A stretch of 64,000 bases of DNA, from contig CM055890.1 in the NCBI GenBank assembly GCA_029582165.1, forward strand, positions 3,328,044 to 3,392,043. Reading direction: 5' to 3'. Positions 53,701 to 64,000 of this stretch are shown piece by piece. The stretch's first letter is position 1, and every line of letters begins with the position of its first letter. The notes beneath the pieces are model-generated. The model was not told the origin of the DNA, ran no database searches, and saw only the letters and a program-made list of their open reading frames with translations. Source of the stretch: Portulaca oleracea. Lineage: Eukaryota; Streptophyta; Magnoliopsida; Caryophyllales; Portulacaceae. Position numbers and translations under genes: made by a program.

Positions 53701-54042
53701 TGTTGTCTTTGTGGCAATGGGGATGAATCAATTGATCATCTTCTGGTTGGTTGCTCCTTTACTCAGAAGATTCTTGATCATTTTTGTTACAAACTTGGCA
53801 TTAGGAAGGGTTATAACTCTTTAGTCCACTGGATTTCAAACTGGAAGAACTTGAAGAGACCTAAGTTTATCAAATTGATTGCTGTTGCTGTTCTCACATC
53901 TACTATAGCCATTGTGTTGGAGAACAAAAACTACAAGAGGTTTCCTGTGGGTAAAAAGACAATAAATGAGGAAGAAGCCATAAAGAAGATTCAATATACT
54001 CTTATACATAGATTTTTGTTCCTTGCTAAAAGATCTCCTTGA
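50711..54042 (+). pseudogene. LINE ORF2: endonuclease and reverse transcriptase, broken
   Basis: The N-terminal part is an apurinic-type endonuclease (ILPDDRIGG region; GDFNSIL and LSDHTPILL motifs). The reverse transcriptase shows KAPSPDGF, LRQGGPISPLLF and the catalytic FADDLIIF. The zf-RVT region ends with CCLCGNGDESIDHLLVGC. There is no C-terminal RNase H, unlike the LINE at 26.3 kb. Breaks visible are a TAG at 50717 (in MS*NIRG), a frameshift near 51910, another near 52230-52300, stops at 53296 and 53441, and a frameshift near 53645. The protein would copy LINE RNA at the nicked target. It lies 45 bp or less after ORF1. Confidence 0.88.
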
Positions 54043-54215
54043 TACAATAAGTATATAGATTTGTTCTTACATTAGGCTCTTTCTTGGTTCTGTTTGTAAG
54101 CTTAGGTCTCTCAATTTGGGAGTGCCTTTTTGGTAATGAAGAGTTATTTCCTGCCAAAAAAATATATATATATATAGACACACACACACACACACATACA
54201 CACACACACACACAT

Positions 54216-54765
54216 ATTTATCTTACGAAGACATGCCTGAGATTCTAGTGTATTCACTTATAAGAGAATTCATCGATGTATTCGCTTGATCATACGAAGA
54301 CATGTCTGGGATTGATCCGGAGATTGCCTAGCATGTCATTCCTCTTTATCTTGATGCCAAGCAAGTTTAGCAACGATCTCATCGAATCAAGAATTAATGG
54401 TCCAAAAAGATTCACGATGAGGTCCAAAAAGAAATCGGTGCCGATTTCATCAGGATGGTTGAGTTTCCCAAATGGATAGCTAACATCATCCTAGTGTTGA
54501 AGAAGGACGGAAGGGTTTAAATGTGTGTGGACTTCAGAGACTTGAACAAAGCTAGCCCAAAGGATTGTTTTCCTTTGACATACACTGATGCCCTTGTTAA
54601 CCATACTTATGGTCATAAGCTTTTGTCATATATGGATCGGTACACTAGGTACAATCAAATTAAGATGGTCGAAGAAGATATACAGAAAATGTCCTTCATC
54701 ACTCCATGGGGCACTTTTTGCTATGTCGTCATGTTGTTTGGAGTAAAGATTACCGGTGCAACTTA
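54216..54765 (+). pseudogene. Tat-like gypsy pol: reverse transcriptase, first part
   Basis: The plus strand encodes the region before RT (REFIDVFA then SYEDM), then the RT fingers: IGADFIRMVEFPKWIANIIL, VCVDFRDLNKASPKD, LLSYMDRYTRYNQIKM and FITPWGTFCYVVMLFG. Several stops interrupt it, including TGA between A and SYEDM and TAA at 54520. The frame is cut by the MITE at 54766 and continues at 55371. RT copies the element RNA. Gag and protease of this copy are not present on the left, where a LINE adjoins. Confidence 0.85.
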
Positions 54766-55360
54766 GGGTTATTTGCATTTTGGACCCCAAAGTATAAGGG
54801 TATTTATATTCTAAACCCTTGGTTTTCATTGTTAATTTTTAGCACCCTAAAGTTTATGGTTGAATAAAAAAAGGACCTTAAAGTTTGTAGTTTGAAGAAA
54901 AAGGCTCGTGTACTGTTTTTCTTTTTCTTCCCATGTTTGAATTTATCTCCCGATTAGCACAAACTTCTCGACTAAGGTTAAAACTAATATTGAAGCTGTA
55001 ATACACCTCTCTTATTCATGCCGGAACTAATTAGACCTTGTTGTAATACACCTCACTCATTTATATCGGAACTACGTAGATACTGGGTACTTCAGGGTCT
55101 AACTAATTCCAACATGAATAAGAGAGGTGTATTACAACTTCAATATTAGTTTTAACCTTAGTCCTAAAGGTTGACGGTAATCGGTAGATAAATTCAAACA
55201 TTGGGTATAAAAAAAACAGTACATGAGCCTTTTTCTTCAAACTACAAACTTTAAGATCCTTTTTTATTCAACCATAAACTTTAGGGTCCTGAAAATAAAC
55301 AACGAAAACCAAGGGTCTAGAAATACCCCTATAATTCGAGGTCCAAAATACAAATAACCC
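54766..55360. mobile_element. Hairpin MITE family M1, copy 2 (in RT)
   Basis: The 595-bp element has ends GGGTTATTTGCATTTTGGAC and, inverted, GGGTTATTTGTATTTTGGAC. The perfect 10-bp repeat GTGCAACTTA flanks it (54756-54765, 55361-55370). Its arms (CCTTAAAGTTTGTAGTTTG and its complement; AATACACCTCTCTTATTCAT) match copy 1 at 35485. Removing the element and one repeat would rejoin the RT frame, which proves the borders. Confidence 0.94.
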
Positions 55361-55370
55361 GTGCAACTTA

Positions 55371-55731
55371 TCAACGTACCGCGACTACTTTACTCTATGA
55401 CATAATCCACAAGGAGGTAGAGGTGTGCGTGGATGATATAATCGTTAAGTCCAGGGAGCGAAAAGATCACGTTCCCAACTTGTGCAAGTTCTTCCTTAGA
55501 TTTCGCAAGTACGACATGAGGTTAAATCCACAAAAGTGTGTCTTTATGGTGACTACCGAGAAGTCGTTAGGATACATCGTCAGCCGTCGAGGCATTAAGG
55601 TTGATCCTTCTAAAATCAAAGTTATCCAACAGATGCCTCTTCCTAGAATAGAAAAGGAGATTCGGGGTTTCTTAGGTCGAGTCCAGTATTTAAGTTGGTT
55701 CATCTCTGAGCTTACCATATTCGCTTTTTAA
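55371..55731 (+). pseudogene. Tat-like gypsy pol: reverse transcriptase, second part
   Basis: This part carries the catalytic motif as VCVDDIIVKS (usual form YVDD). It continues with LRLNPQKCVF-like sequence (MRLNPQKCVFMV), LGYIVSRRGIKVDP and EIRGFLGRVQYLSWFI. It stops at 55729. The order is that of the palm and thumb of plant gypsy RT. Confidence 0.88.
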
Positions 55732-56634
55732 AAAGTTGAAGAAGCGTGCGAAAATGGCATCGAGAAAATGGCCTTGGCATTGGTGTCGACCACAAAGAAG
55801 CTTTGTCACTACATGCTCTTATACACCATTCATGTGATTGCAGCATATAATCTGTTTAAGTACATCAAGGAACAACCTACTATTAACAGTCAGATTGCTT
55901 GATTGGTGGTGATGTTATCAGAGTTCGGCCTACATTCCATTCATTAGAAGTATATCAAAGGTCGAGTTTTGTTAAATTTCTTGGATGACCTGCCGGTAGA
56001 GGATTCGAAGGTAGAAGATTTGGAGTTTTATGATGAACATGTTTTTCAGGTAAAAGAGGAAATATGGGAGTTGTAATTTGATGGAGCCTCGAATCATATG
56101 GGATATGGGGTTAGCGCCTTGTTGATTTCTCCTTAAGGTCTGCATTCTCCTCCGGCCATAAAATTGAATTTTGATGCTACCAACAACATTGTTGAATATG
56201 AAGCTTGTATCTTAGGGATGCAAACAACTCTTGAAATGTGGATCCCTCGTATTTAGGTATTTGGTGACACATGTTTGATTGTCAACCAGGCCACTAATGT
56301 AAGAAGGTGAAGAGTGAGTTATTGGCCATTTATCGGCGGTATCTATCTAGTTTAGCAAGCCTATTTAAGCTTATTGAGTTCAAGTAGTTACCTCGAAGTC
56401 ACAATAAACTGGCCGATGCATTAGCGATATGTCTTCTATGATAGGTACGTCAAAAGGAGATGCATTCTTGTCTGTCTGTGTAGAGAGAAGGAAGGAACCA
56501 GTTCACACAGGTCCGTGAATGATTAATTCCATTAGTCTTGAAGCCTGGTGGTTTAACATCTATACATTTCTGAAGGAGGGCATCTATCCCCGAAATGTTG
56601 AACCTCGAGCTCAGAGATCTATCAGATTGATGGC
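55732..56634 (+). pseudogene. Tat-like gypsy pol: RNase H region
   Basis: Decayed frames contain FDGASN (about 56080), NNIVEYEACILGM (about 56185) and FGDTCLIVNQ (about 56260). These carry the acidic residues of an RNase H that removes the RNA template. Numerous stops occur. The region before it (55740-56070) matches the RT-RNase H connection. Sequence continues to 56634, where a solo LTR interrupts. Confidence 0.75.
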
Positions 56635-57999
56635 TGATAGGCCCTAAACGTATTAGGTGTCTATACAGCAAGTGTACGAGTCTGTATAATATAAAAATGT
56701 TGTTCTCTCTCAGGGATTTGTGTTCAACTATGCACTAAACTAGTTTACTGCAAAGGATGCTAGGTCGATCAAAAGGTTGTTGTAACAATTCATGAAATTA
56801 ACTAAGAAAGCAGAAATTTTTAGGGTTTTATCAAATAATTAAAGGAGTTTAGGGGAGTCCACTCTAGTCAATCAATTAACTAATCAACAATCTCGGTGTG
56901 AAGTGGTGAAAGAATTCGGGGTCTACAATCTTTCTAAGGCCTTTCACATCAATCTTTTGATTCGAAGTGAGTTACAGTGATTAGAATAAACACATATTTT
57001 CATGGCTATTCAACCTAATTGACCCTAAGCAAGAAACCATTATTTCTAATTGTTTTCTAGCCTATTCAATCTTCGTCTTTCCAATTCAAAATACAAACAT
57101 TCGTTCTGATATTTAGAATCTAAACCAAGCAAGGCAGTTAACCAAATTACTATGACAGACAAACCACGAAGATTAAACGAATAAAAGAAATAACTTCACA
57201 CCGAGATTGTATTCAAAATCAATCGAAGGACATCGAGTTTATCCCCCATACAAAGATGCTTAGCTACTCATAATACTAGAAATTAACATCACACAAACTG
57301 AATTAAAACTGAAAAGCATAAAGTAAATAGGAATAACCGAGCGTTTGAAGTGGCGGAATCGATCTCTTTGTGTCACTCGAATCGATCTTTTCTTCTCTTC
57401 AATCCCTTTACAATAATCTCGAAACTACTAATAATCTAAAGGAACTAAACTTTTATGAAAGAAACTCCCTAAAAATCTACTCTAGAAACTTGCTCTCTAA
57501 AATCTTGGATGATTTAAACGGCCGGCGGAGAAAGCCTTTTATAAGCTCGATTAAGGCGCCAAGCGCTGGCAGCGTCCCAGGAGGAGCTGGCAGCGTCTGG
57601 CCTAAAAGTCAAGCTCTCTGTGTCCGCATGCTAGCAGCGCTTACAAAACTCGAGTAGCGTTCAAGCTTTTCTTCCACGTACAAACTCTCTACCAGGGGCG
57701 CTGGCAGCGTGTGAGTTGTCCGCCCAATTCTTGGGTCGGGCCTTGCAGCTTGAGCCATTCTCTTCCTTCATTTTTCTTCTCTTTCAACTTTCTTTTTAAT
57801 TTCTTCATATTTTCTCCCTTTTTCCTCTAAATCTTCATGCTTTTTGGTGTATTTTCAATAATCCCTACAAAATATACCAATCTCACAACCAAGTGAAGAA
57901 ATCACAGAAATTGGTGTAAAAACATGAAATTCTGGGTATAAAAAGCATGAAATACATGTGTTTGAGCCCTAAAAATCACTATAAAATAATCACTTATCA
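56635..57999 (-). mobile_element. Solo LTR of Athila-like family (TSD ATGGC)
   Basis: On the minus strand the 1365-bp unit begins TGATAAGTGATTATTTTATA and ends GGGCCTATCA. It is flanked by the perfect repeat ATGGC (56630-56634 and 58000-58004). It is the same family as the LTR at 9715-11105, with CGCTGGCAGCGT-type motifs at 57549-57715. It interrupts the RNase H-integrase part of a Tat-like pol, so it is younger than that copy. The small frame at 57370-57657 is not a gene. Confidence 0.93.
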
Positions 58000-58004
58000 A
58001 TGGC

Positions 58005-58560
58005 TTTACAGTACTGCATAATCCCTGATCGCCTTTACAAGAAGACTGTAACCTAGATTAATCTCCTTTGTGTAGATGGAGATGAAGCTGATGAATTGAT
58101 GAAATCAACTCATGGAGGTAAATGTGGACCTCATATGAATTGAAGAATGCTAATGAAGAAGAGCAAGCGAGTTGGGTACTTTTGGTCCACAATGGAAGCT
58201 AATTGCCTTCCTTTTGTGCAAAAATGTCCTAACTGTTAAGAGTATGTTGATTTGAAGCACCAACCATCATCTTACTTGACTACCTTGGCTTTGCCTTGCC
58301 TATTTTTGTTAACATTATAGGCAAAATTGCAGCTTAAGGCACATGAGGGAATGAATATGTGTTGGTGGCCATAGAGTGTCTTACAAAGTGGGTAGAACGA
58401 ACGCCTTATGTGAAGATCACCTTAAAATATGTGGCCAAATTCATGTTGGCCAATATCATCTGTAGATATAAGGTACCTCACGAGGAAATAAATGAGGATG
58501 GGAGCCACTTCATGGGAGAATTTTTAAGTTTGTTGGCCAAGTACAAGGAGACTCTGATAG
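58005..58560 (+). pseudogene. Tat-like gypsy pol: integrase part
   Basis: The sequence resumes with DRLYKKTVT, the zinc-binding-type KCGPHMN and the VGYFWSTMEANC block. Then, in another frame, come LVAIECLTKWVERTPYVKIT and IICRYKVPHEEINEDGSHF, the start of the catalytic core. Stops and a frameshift break it. The end of the core, with the last acidic residue, is missing because a gag of another element follows. Confidence 0.8.
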
Positions 58561-58589
58561 CCAGAAATGGCCAAAGCACCACCACCACC

Positions 58590-60035
58590 ATGAACTCTGC
58601 TTTCATACGCTTCACCAACAACCGTTGTTGGCGGCTCTGCACTCGTTTTACCGACGCTCGCTGATAATGTGACGTTCGAGTTCAAGCCAACATACCTGAA
58701 TCACATTGAGTAGTCGCAATTCCATGGCCAAAAGACTGAGAAGCCATTGGAACACATCTGCAACTTGCTGAAACGGTGCGGGGTGATAAAGATGAACGAC
58801 ATCATCGATGAGTATTTGCAGATAAGGTTCTTCCCCTTTTCTTTGGCGGGGAAGGCCAAGGCGTGGTTGGACTACTATCCAAGGAGTTCCTTCACCACAT
58901 GGGAATCCCACATCACCGCCTTTCTAGAGAGGTTCTTCCGACCTCAAGAAACTTCCAAGCTCCATATTCTGCTGATGAACTTTACCCAGGAGCCTGGAGA
59001 GTTATTATATGAGGCTTGGGAGCACAATAGGAGCATCCAGCGCACGTTCCCCCATCATGATTTTTCGCCCCACCTCCTGACCCACACTTTCTACAATGAG
59101 GTCAACCGGATGACAAGGCATATGATCGACAATGCCTCCAGAGGCCAATTCCTCAACAACACTACCGAGGAAATTGATGTATTACTAGCTCAGATTGCCG
59201 AAAATGCTTACTATTGGGGAAGCGATTCAAGGGACGCGCACGAGTCAGGAGGAGGAGAGAACATGAGCTACATCCTCGAGGAGTTCACTAGGCTATCCTA
59301 GGACATGACAGAATTCAAAACAAACTATCAGTTGAAGCAGGTCAATGAGGTGCAATCTTCCCCATCATCTACTATGACAATGCTGGTAAGCGAGGTCTGC
59401 GGAGGCGCTCACGCATCACACATGTGCCAATAGGAGGCAGTGGGTAGCAAGCAAGTCAATGCGATGTACCAAGGCAACTTTCAATACACTGCTCAAGCCC
59501 CATTCCGCCCTCAGGGTCCTCCAAGTTACAATCCTTTAGGGTTTCAGCATCAAAATAGGAGGAGGCCGCAGAATCCCAACCCCAACCGCCCTCAATATCA
59601 ACAGACCGCTTCCTAGTAAGCTCCACCTCCATCCATGCAGCCAACCTCAGCCACCTCCTCAATCATTCACAGTCGACCCACATTTTGTCCAAGCTTATGT
59701 GAAGAACCAAGAGGCTTTTAACGCCTCCCAGCTCAAGCACAATGAGCAATTTGTTCAACATAATGAGCTCCTTCTTCGACAAAAATGAACAACTCCAAAC
59801 CAATCAGAAAATGTTGGAGACTCAGGTCGCATAGCTCGTGCAGCAGTTCTCCCAACTCCAGTAGGATCCAAGGGGTCAGTTGAACGCTATTACACTATAG
59901 AGTGGCACCCAATTAAAGGACCAACCCAGGGGTGACTGCAGCGACCAGCAGAGCGAGAGGAGGTCATAGTGGAGGATAACACAGCAAAGGAGGATCATGA
60001 TTCCAGGAAAGGGAAGGAGGTAGTCTCCTACTTAA
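58590..60035 (+). pseudogene. Athila/Tat-type gag fragment
   Basis: The frame (open at 58747-59301 and readable on both sides) encodes RFFPFSLAGKAKAWLDYYP, TAFLERFFRPQETSKL and GELLYEAWEHNRSI. Downstream is a degenerate zinc knuckle (EVCGGAHASHMC), then a Pro/Gln/Asn-rich stretch (QGPPSYNPLGFQHQNRRRP). The gag forms the particle and packages RNA. Stops at 58711, 59299, 59430 and beyond make it a pseudogene. It is more complete than, and diverged from, the gag at 1034. Confidence 0.85.
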
Positions 60036-60047
60036 TCGCTATCGGTC

Positions 60048-61413
60048 GTGTTTTTGGTTTGCATTGATCTAACGCTACTTCTAAAAACAAAGCAAACAAC
60101 AATTCACACAATTCACAAAGGAAAAAATCAATAAAGAGAAACGTTCAGGGGATAAACCAAAGTCACTCTATGAACTAATCAAGTGGACTGAACTCATACT
60201 TCACTAATTTGATACATTTTAGGGTCGATAATCGCATATATTCTTTCGTAGCGAGCTTTTGGCAATGGAGCGAATTGCTTAGCAAAATCAATCACCTACT
60301 TTCATGGTTATTTTGATTTTAACTAAGTTAAACATCAAATTATCAATGACCCTAATTATAAAATCATCAATGTCTAGTTCATTTTATAATTAGTTTAATC
60401 CTAAGGATTCTGATTATCGAATTTCTCCTTTCGACACTTCATTCAACAATCCAAATCCACATTTTTGGTAACCAATAAAAAACAATGACATAAATAATAA
60501 AAGGATAAATAAAAATGCATTTAAACTAGATTAATACTTGTTCAATCCAACAAAAATCAATTCATGAAGCAACTAAAAGGGTTTATCCCCTAAACTAAAA
60601 AAAAAACTACTCACTATTCATGTTAAAACTACAAAGCAAATCAAAATCTAAACTAGAAAGCATGGAAATCTAAAAGAATGAGAAATAAACTGTGAATAGG
60701 ATCGATCCTTGCTTGAAAGATGAACCGTAGGACTTTTGCTCCTCCACTTTGATATAAAACTCGAAAATTGATCTTCAAACTTCAATTCAATCTCCCAAAC
60801 TTTGCTCTAACAATGGTTGTGGAGGAATGTGGATGAAGATGAAGATGACGATGAAGATGAAGATGAATGTGACAATGAATGGATGTAATTGTTGGGATGA
60901 ATGATGAACAATACAGTCGAATCCATCATTATATAGCAATTATGGGACTTGAAACAACAAAATCCAATAATCTTGGCTTAACACGGTCCATGCCAGGTCA
61001 ACATGGTCTGTGTTGACCCCAACACGACCCGTGTTGCCTGACCGCGGTTCATGTTCAACCCAAGAACTCGAATTTGAAGCCTCTGGACCCCGGAACGGTC
61101 CGTTTTGGCAAATTATGCATCTGTGTTGGGCCCTTGGCAGGCTCCTTCATACGTGGCCTAGAGTTTGAGCCTTGGGGTGGATTTTTCTTCTCTTTTGTTG
61201 ATCTTATGACCCACTTGGACATGCATACTTGATTTAAGCTTGGTTTTCTTCATTTCTTCTCAAATTTCCTACAAAAATATGCCAAACTCCAACCAACCAT
61301 AACATAAGAAATTCGGGTATGAAATAATATATATAAACATATCAAAGTTCACTCAAATTCTCATCAAATCATCCACGTTTACATATATACAAATAATACT
61401 CATCAGTGGCTCC
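60048..61413 (-). mobile_element. Probable antisense LTR
   Basis: On the minus strand this begins TGATGAGTATTATTTG (61413 downward). Its plan resembles the Athila-like LTR: a TTGGTTG-GAG-TTGG stretch, a motif cluster (AACACGACCCGTGTT, ACACGGTCC; 60975-61145) and a closing part that may end CAAAAACA at 60048. No target duplication was found, so the borders are provisional. A (GATGAA)n-like stretch lies at 60834-60870. Confidence 0.55.
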
Positions 61414-61448
61414 AATTTTTAAGACTTTCAAGCATTCTTACTACATTG

Positions 61449-63049
61449 TGTAGGACCCCGGTGAAAAGGAGAGGTCGCACGCCATCCTTTACCGTTGCGC
61501 TACTTAATGATCGGCAGCCGACTAAGGTTGCTTAATCCTTAAATAAGGATATTTTTACTTTCGAAAGAAGAAGACTAAAACCCATATTTATCACTACGAA
61601 ACCGTGCCAAGTTATTAATATATCGGTAACAAACCACTCTGAATTCGAGCCAACAAAGGAGTAGTAGGCCCCTACCTGGTACCAAGGCCCTGCGGCCTTA
61701 TTAGGTGTCCAGGTTGGGCCCATTACGCCATGCCATGAGGAAATGGAAGTAAGGCCTGAGCAAGGTCGCAAGGCTTAGCTCAGATCCGATCCATGAACTC
61801 AGAGGTTGAGTGTTACCGACACATTTTGGACTAACCTGTCATGTTAACGCATGAATTTAAATGAATTTATCATGAAAAAAAGGAGTCGCTAGTTGATTTA
61901 AGGAAATCAACGAATCAAAAAAAAACTCTAGTCTCCGAACCCAAATTCCAAGCCCGGGGGTAAGGTTACGAATCCGAGAAAAGAATTCTCGGATTCTCCT
62001 GTTTAAAAAAAAACAGATTATACTAAAATCGAACTTGAAATGAAAAAGAGCGGGGAGACGTTTAAAAGATTTCACAATATTATATTTTAAACATGCAAAA
62101 GAATGTGATGTATATTTGCAAATTACACAAATGCAGTTTTGGGAATAAGATTACATGATTATGAAATAATAAATAAACAAAGATGATCAAACCTTGCTTG
62201 TTTGTAAGTATCGATGGAGAGTAGGTAGGAACTAGAGATGTCGAACTTTGATAACGCACACTTGGGAACTTTTGTATGGAGATGAGAATTTTTTTGAGTG
62301 AGAATGGGAGATAGTGAAAGTAGAGTGGATGATGAGAATTGATGGGGATCGTGAATGATGGTTGTTCCTCATTTAGGGGTGAAATGGAAGGGTATTTATA
62401 GGTGAGGGGGGAGGTATGATGATGGAAGATGGGGAGGCATGATCCAAAGATCATGCCCCCATGATCAATGCTAAGGCTATAGGGCCTATGAATCTGCATG
62501 AGTCAAAGGAGCTGGCGTGGATCAAGGGATTGCATGGCATGGGAGGTAAAAGTCTGGCGTGAAAATCCAAATTGGCAAGCAAGGCCCCGCGGCCTATAAC
62601 AGTAGACTGCACGGATTGTTGACATGGCAGACGCGAAATGGATCTTTGCCCTGAGCAAGGCCGCAAGCCTTACTGAATTTTTCTGGGCCTGGTTTCTAGG
62701 TCTGAAACCTGGGCAAGGCCACAGGGCCTTGCTATCTGACTAGGCCAACTTCAAACGACCATAATTCCTTCATCTAGACTCCGATTGAGGCAATTCAAAA
62801 GGCGTTAGAAAGCTTATGATGTGTACTTTACTCTCATCTAAAGAAATAGGGTCAATGAGACTTGTGGAAAAAATGGGATTCAAAATGGTGAGCACATGTA
62901 TGTGGAAAGGGTGAAAAATGAAGACTTTTATGGTGGGTTGGCCCGGTAGCTTTTGATTGAGGAAGGCCCAGTGGCTTTGCTTTCATTCTAGCCTTTTTTC
63001 TTATTACGTTGTCTGTACACTTATCCCGGTACAAAATCTGGTGTTTACA
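61449..63049 (+). mobile_element. Solo LTR (1.6 kb) with GCAAGGCCGCGGCCTT motifs
   Basis: The unit begins TGTAGGACCCCGG and ends CTGGTGTTTACA. The flanks CATTG (61444-61448) and CTTTG (63050-63054) differ at one base, consistent with a 5-bp duplication that has mutated. It is related to the repeat at 11202-12710. Motifs of the type CAAGGCCCCGCGGCCT recur at about 61685, 61764, 62474, 62580, 62655 and 62710. Confidence 0.72.
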
Positions 63050-63059
63050 CTTTGGGTTG

Positions 63060-64000
63060 GATTATTAATTCACTAATCAGGAGGCCCGCCGAACCAAGGC
63101 GTTTTGTCCAGTCAAAGCCATGAGATGAACCCTTCAACACTCTTCGAGACCAAACCTTACCCTCTAACTCTGAACGGGAAAATTATAAGGCAGGGCGATG
63201 ACTTCCTGTGGTATGGTTTCCCATAGCCATATTATGATAAGGAACATGGTGTCCAAGCTGCTGGACTTGAGATTTTTAGTGACTACAAGACCCCGATGGA
63301 AGAATAAGACTATGTTATCGTTCCTAAACTCAAGTGAACTCATCTTCTTGGGAGCCATATTTTCAGCCTGCTATTTGGTCGAGGATAGAAGAAAGATGAA
63401 AATTTTGATCCTCTTGTTGTTGTGCAATCCAATCTATAGTTTGACCCCAAGCAAAATGATCGTCATTAACGGGGATTACCAAGAAGTTACCTGGATTGAT
63501 TCTGTTGAAAACAAATGTAGCCTAGTCCTAGGGGAGTCTTCGAAAATCTTGTTCGGGTCAAGTATTAGTGGACCTATCATTGAGTCTGGATCAGTTAGGG
63601 CTAACTCTAAGAATGATGTCTCTGTAATTTCTGCTAAATTAAATAAAGTAAACATTTTTGCGTATATTGAGTCTCATTCCCCTCCCCTAAACTGTTGTGC
63701 CAATAATTCTGAATTTGATGTTAAACCTTTAAAAGACTTCAATGAATTAACGCAAGTTATGAATGAACACGATAATCGGGTGGCCGAGGTAGAATTGACA
63801 ATTACCGTCAAAGTTGGAACACCTAACCTCCCCAGGAATTGAAAATTGGCAAATCGTTAACCTTGGAGGAGCAACAAGAGTTCTTTGAGCTCCTAAGAGA
63901 ATTCATCGATGTATTCGCTTGATCCTACGAAGACATGCCCGGGATTGATCTGGAAATGGTTGAGCATTGTCATTCCTCTTTATCATGATGCCAAGCCAGT
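63060..64000 (+). pseudogene. Second Tat-like gypsy copy, pre-RT region
   Basis: The frames encode HGVQAAGLEIFSDYKTPM, then THLLGSHIFSLLFGRG, then an acidic linker, and finally EEQQEFFELLREFIDVFA and SYEDMPGIDLEM at the window edge. This is the segment upstream of RT in plant Tat-like elements. The last 130 bases closely match 54253-54360, and both have TGA at the same codon between FA and SYEDM. A frameshift is seen near 63838. The rest lies outside the window. Confidence 0.78.

Larger units (their letters stand above)
49586..54215 (+). mobile_element. L1-type LINE between TA/CA microsatellites
   Basis: The element comprises a 5' UTR (from about 49626), ORF1, ORF2 and a 3' end at an A-rich CCAAAAAAATATATA near 54165. 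Both sides carry a (TA)n(CA)n run (49586-49625 and 54163-54215). This fits insertion into a microsatellite with target duplication, or a tail grown into one. The copy is nearly full length but inactive because both ORFs are broken. Confidence 0.85.

Overview
The window is nuclear DNA from a flowering plant, most likely a core eudicot. The evidence is a type II MADS-box gene with AGAMOUS-clade exon structure, an Au-type SINE, a Stowaway MITE, and Athila-, Tat- and chromovirus-type Ty3/gypsy pieces. The species cannot be named from the sequence. There are no bacterial operons, no CRISPR arrays and no intact tRNA or rRNA genes.

The one host gene that can be rebuilt is on the minus strand and spans about half the window (CDS 47629 down to 16214). 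It is a D-lineage, ovule-identity MADS-box gene of the SEEDSTICK/AGL11 type. Eight coding exons of 182, 82, 62, 100, 42, 42 and 161 bp plus a last exon holding one coding base and the stop encode 224 residues with no frame break. The final exon starts at an acceptor whose first four bases are GTGA, so the last intron lies inside the last glycine codon. Introns 1 (10.5 kb), 5 (4.8 kb) and 6 (13.8 kb) are swollen with transposable elements. The small introns 2, 3 and 7 are nearly clean, and intron 4 carries one MITE. A 5' UTR intron (about 48367-47645) is likely.

Left flank (1-16 kb): a decayed Athila-type gag, an Athila ORF1-like gene with its long 3' non-coding tail, a solo LTR with a 5-bp target duplication, a terminal Athila-like LTR, a second LTR family, a tandem duplication whose first copy lost 494 bp, and a tRNA-derived SINE. 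Inside the gene: intron 6 holds a 3.56-kb solo LTR, a minus-strand chromovirus integrase with its 3' LTR, LTR-like repeats, a LINE 3' end, a hairpin MITE and a solo LTR with internal tandem repeats. Intron 5 holds an RRM-containing ORF1 relic and a non-autonomous hAT-like element. Intron 4 holds a 590-bp hairpin MITE. Intron 1 holds two copies of a giant foldback element, a hAT element, several MITEs, an Au-SINE, a LINE relic and a Stowaway.

Right flank (48-64 kb): a nearly full-length but broken L1-type LINE, then a Tat-like gypsy pol split by a MITE (in RT) and by a solo LTR (near integrase), an Athila-like gag, two further LTRs, and the start of a second copy of the same pol family at the window edge.

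No undescribed protein system was found. The most interesting signals are the complete MADS gene with its tiny stop exon, a MULE-like hairpin MITE family, the giant foldback family sitting in the regulatory intron, direct repeats bracketing the gene, and the observation that several LTR families each carry their own cluster of short quasi-palindromic motifs. All coordinates were read by eye; identities between repeats were not computed.
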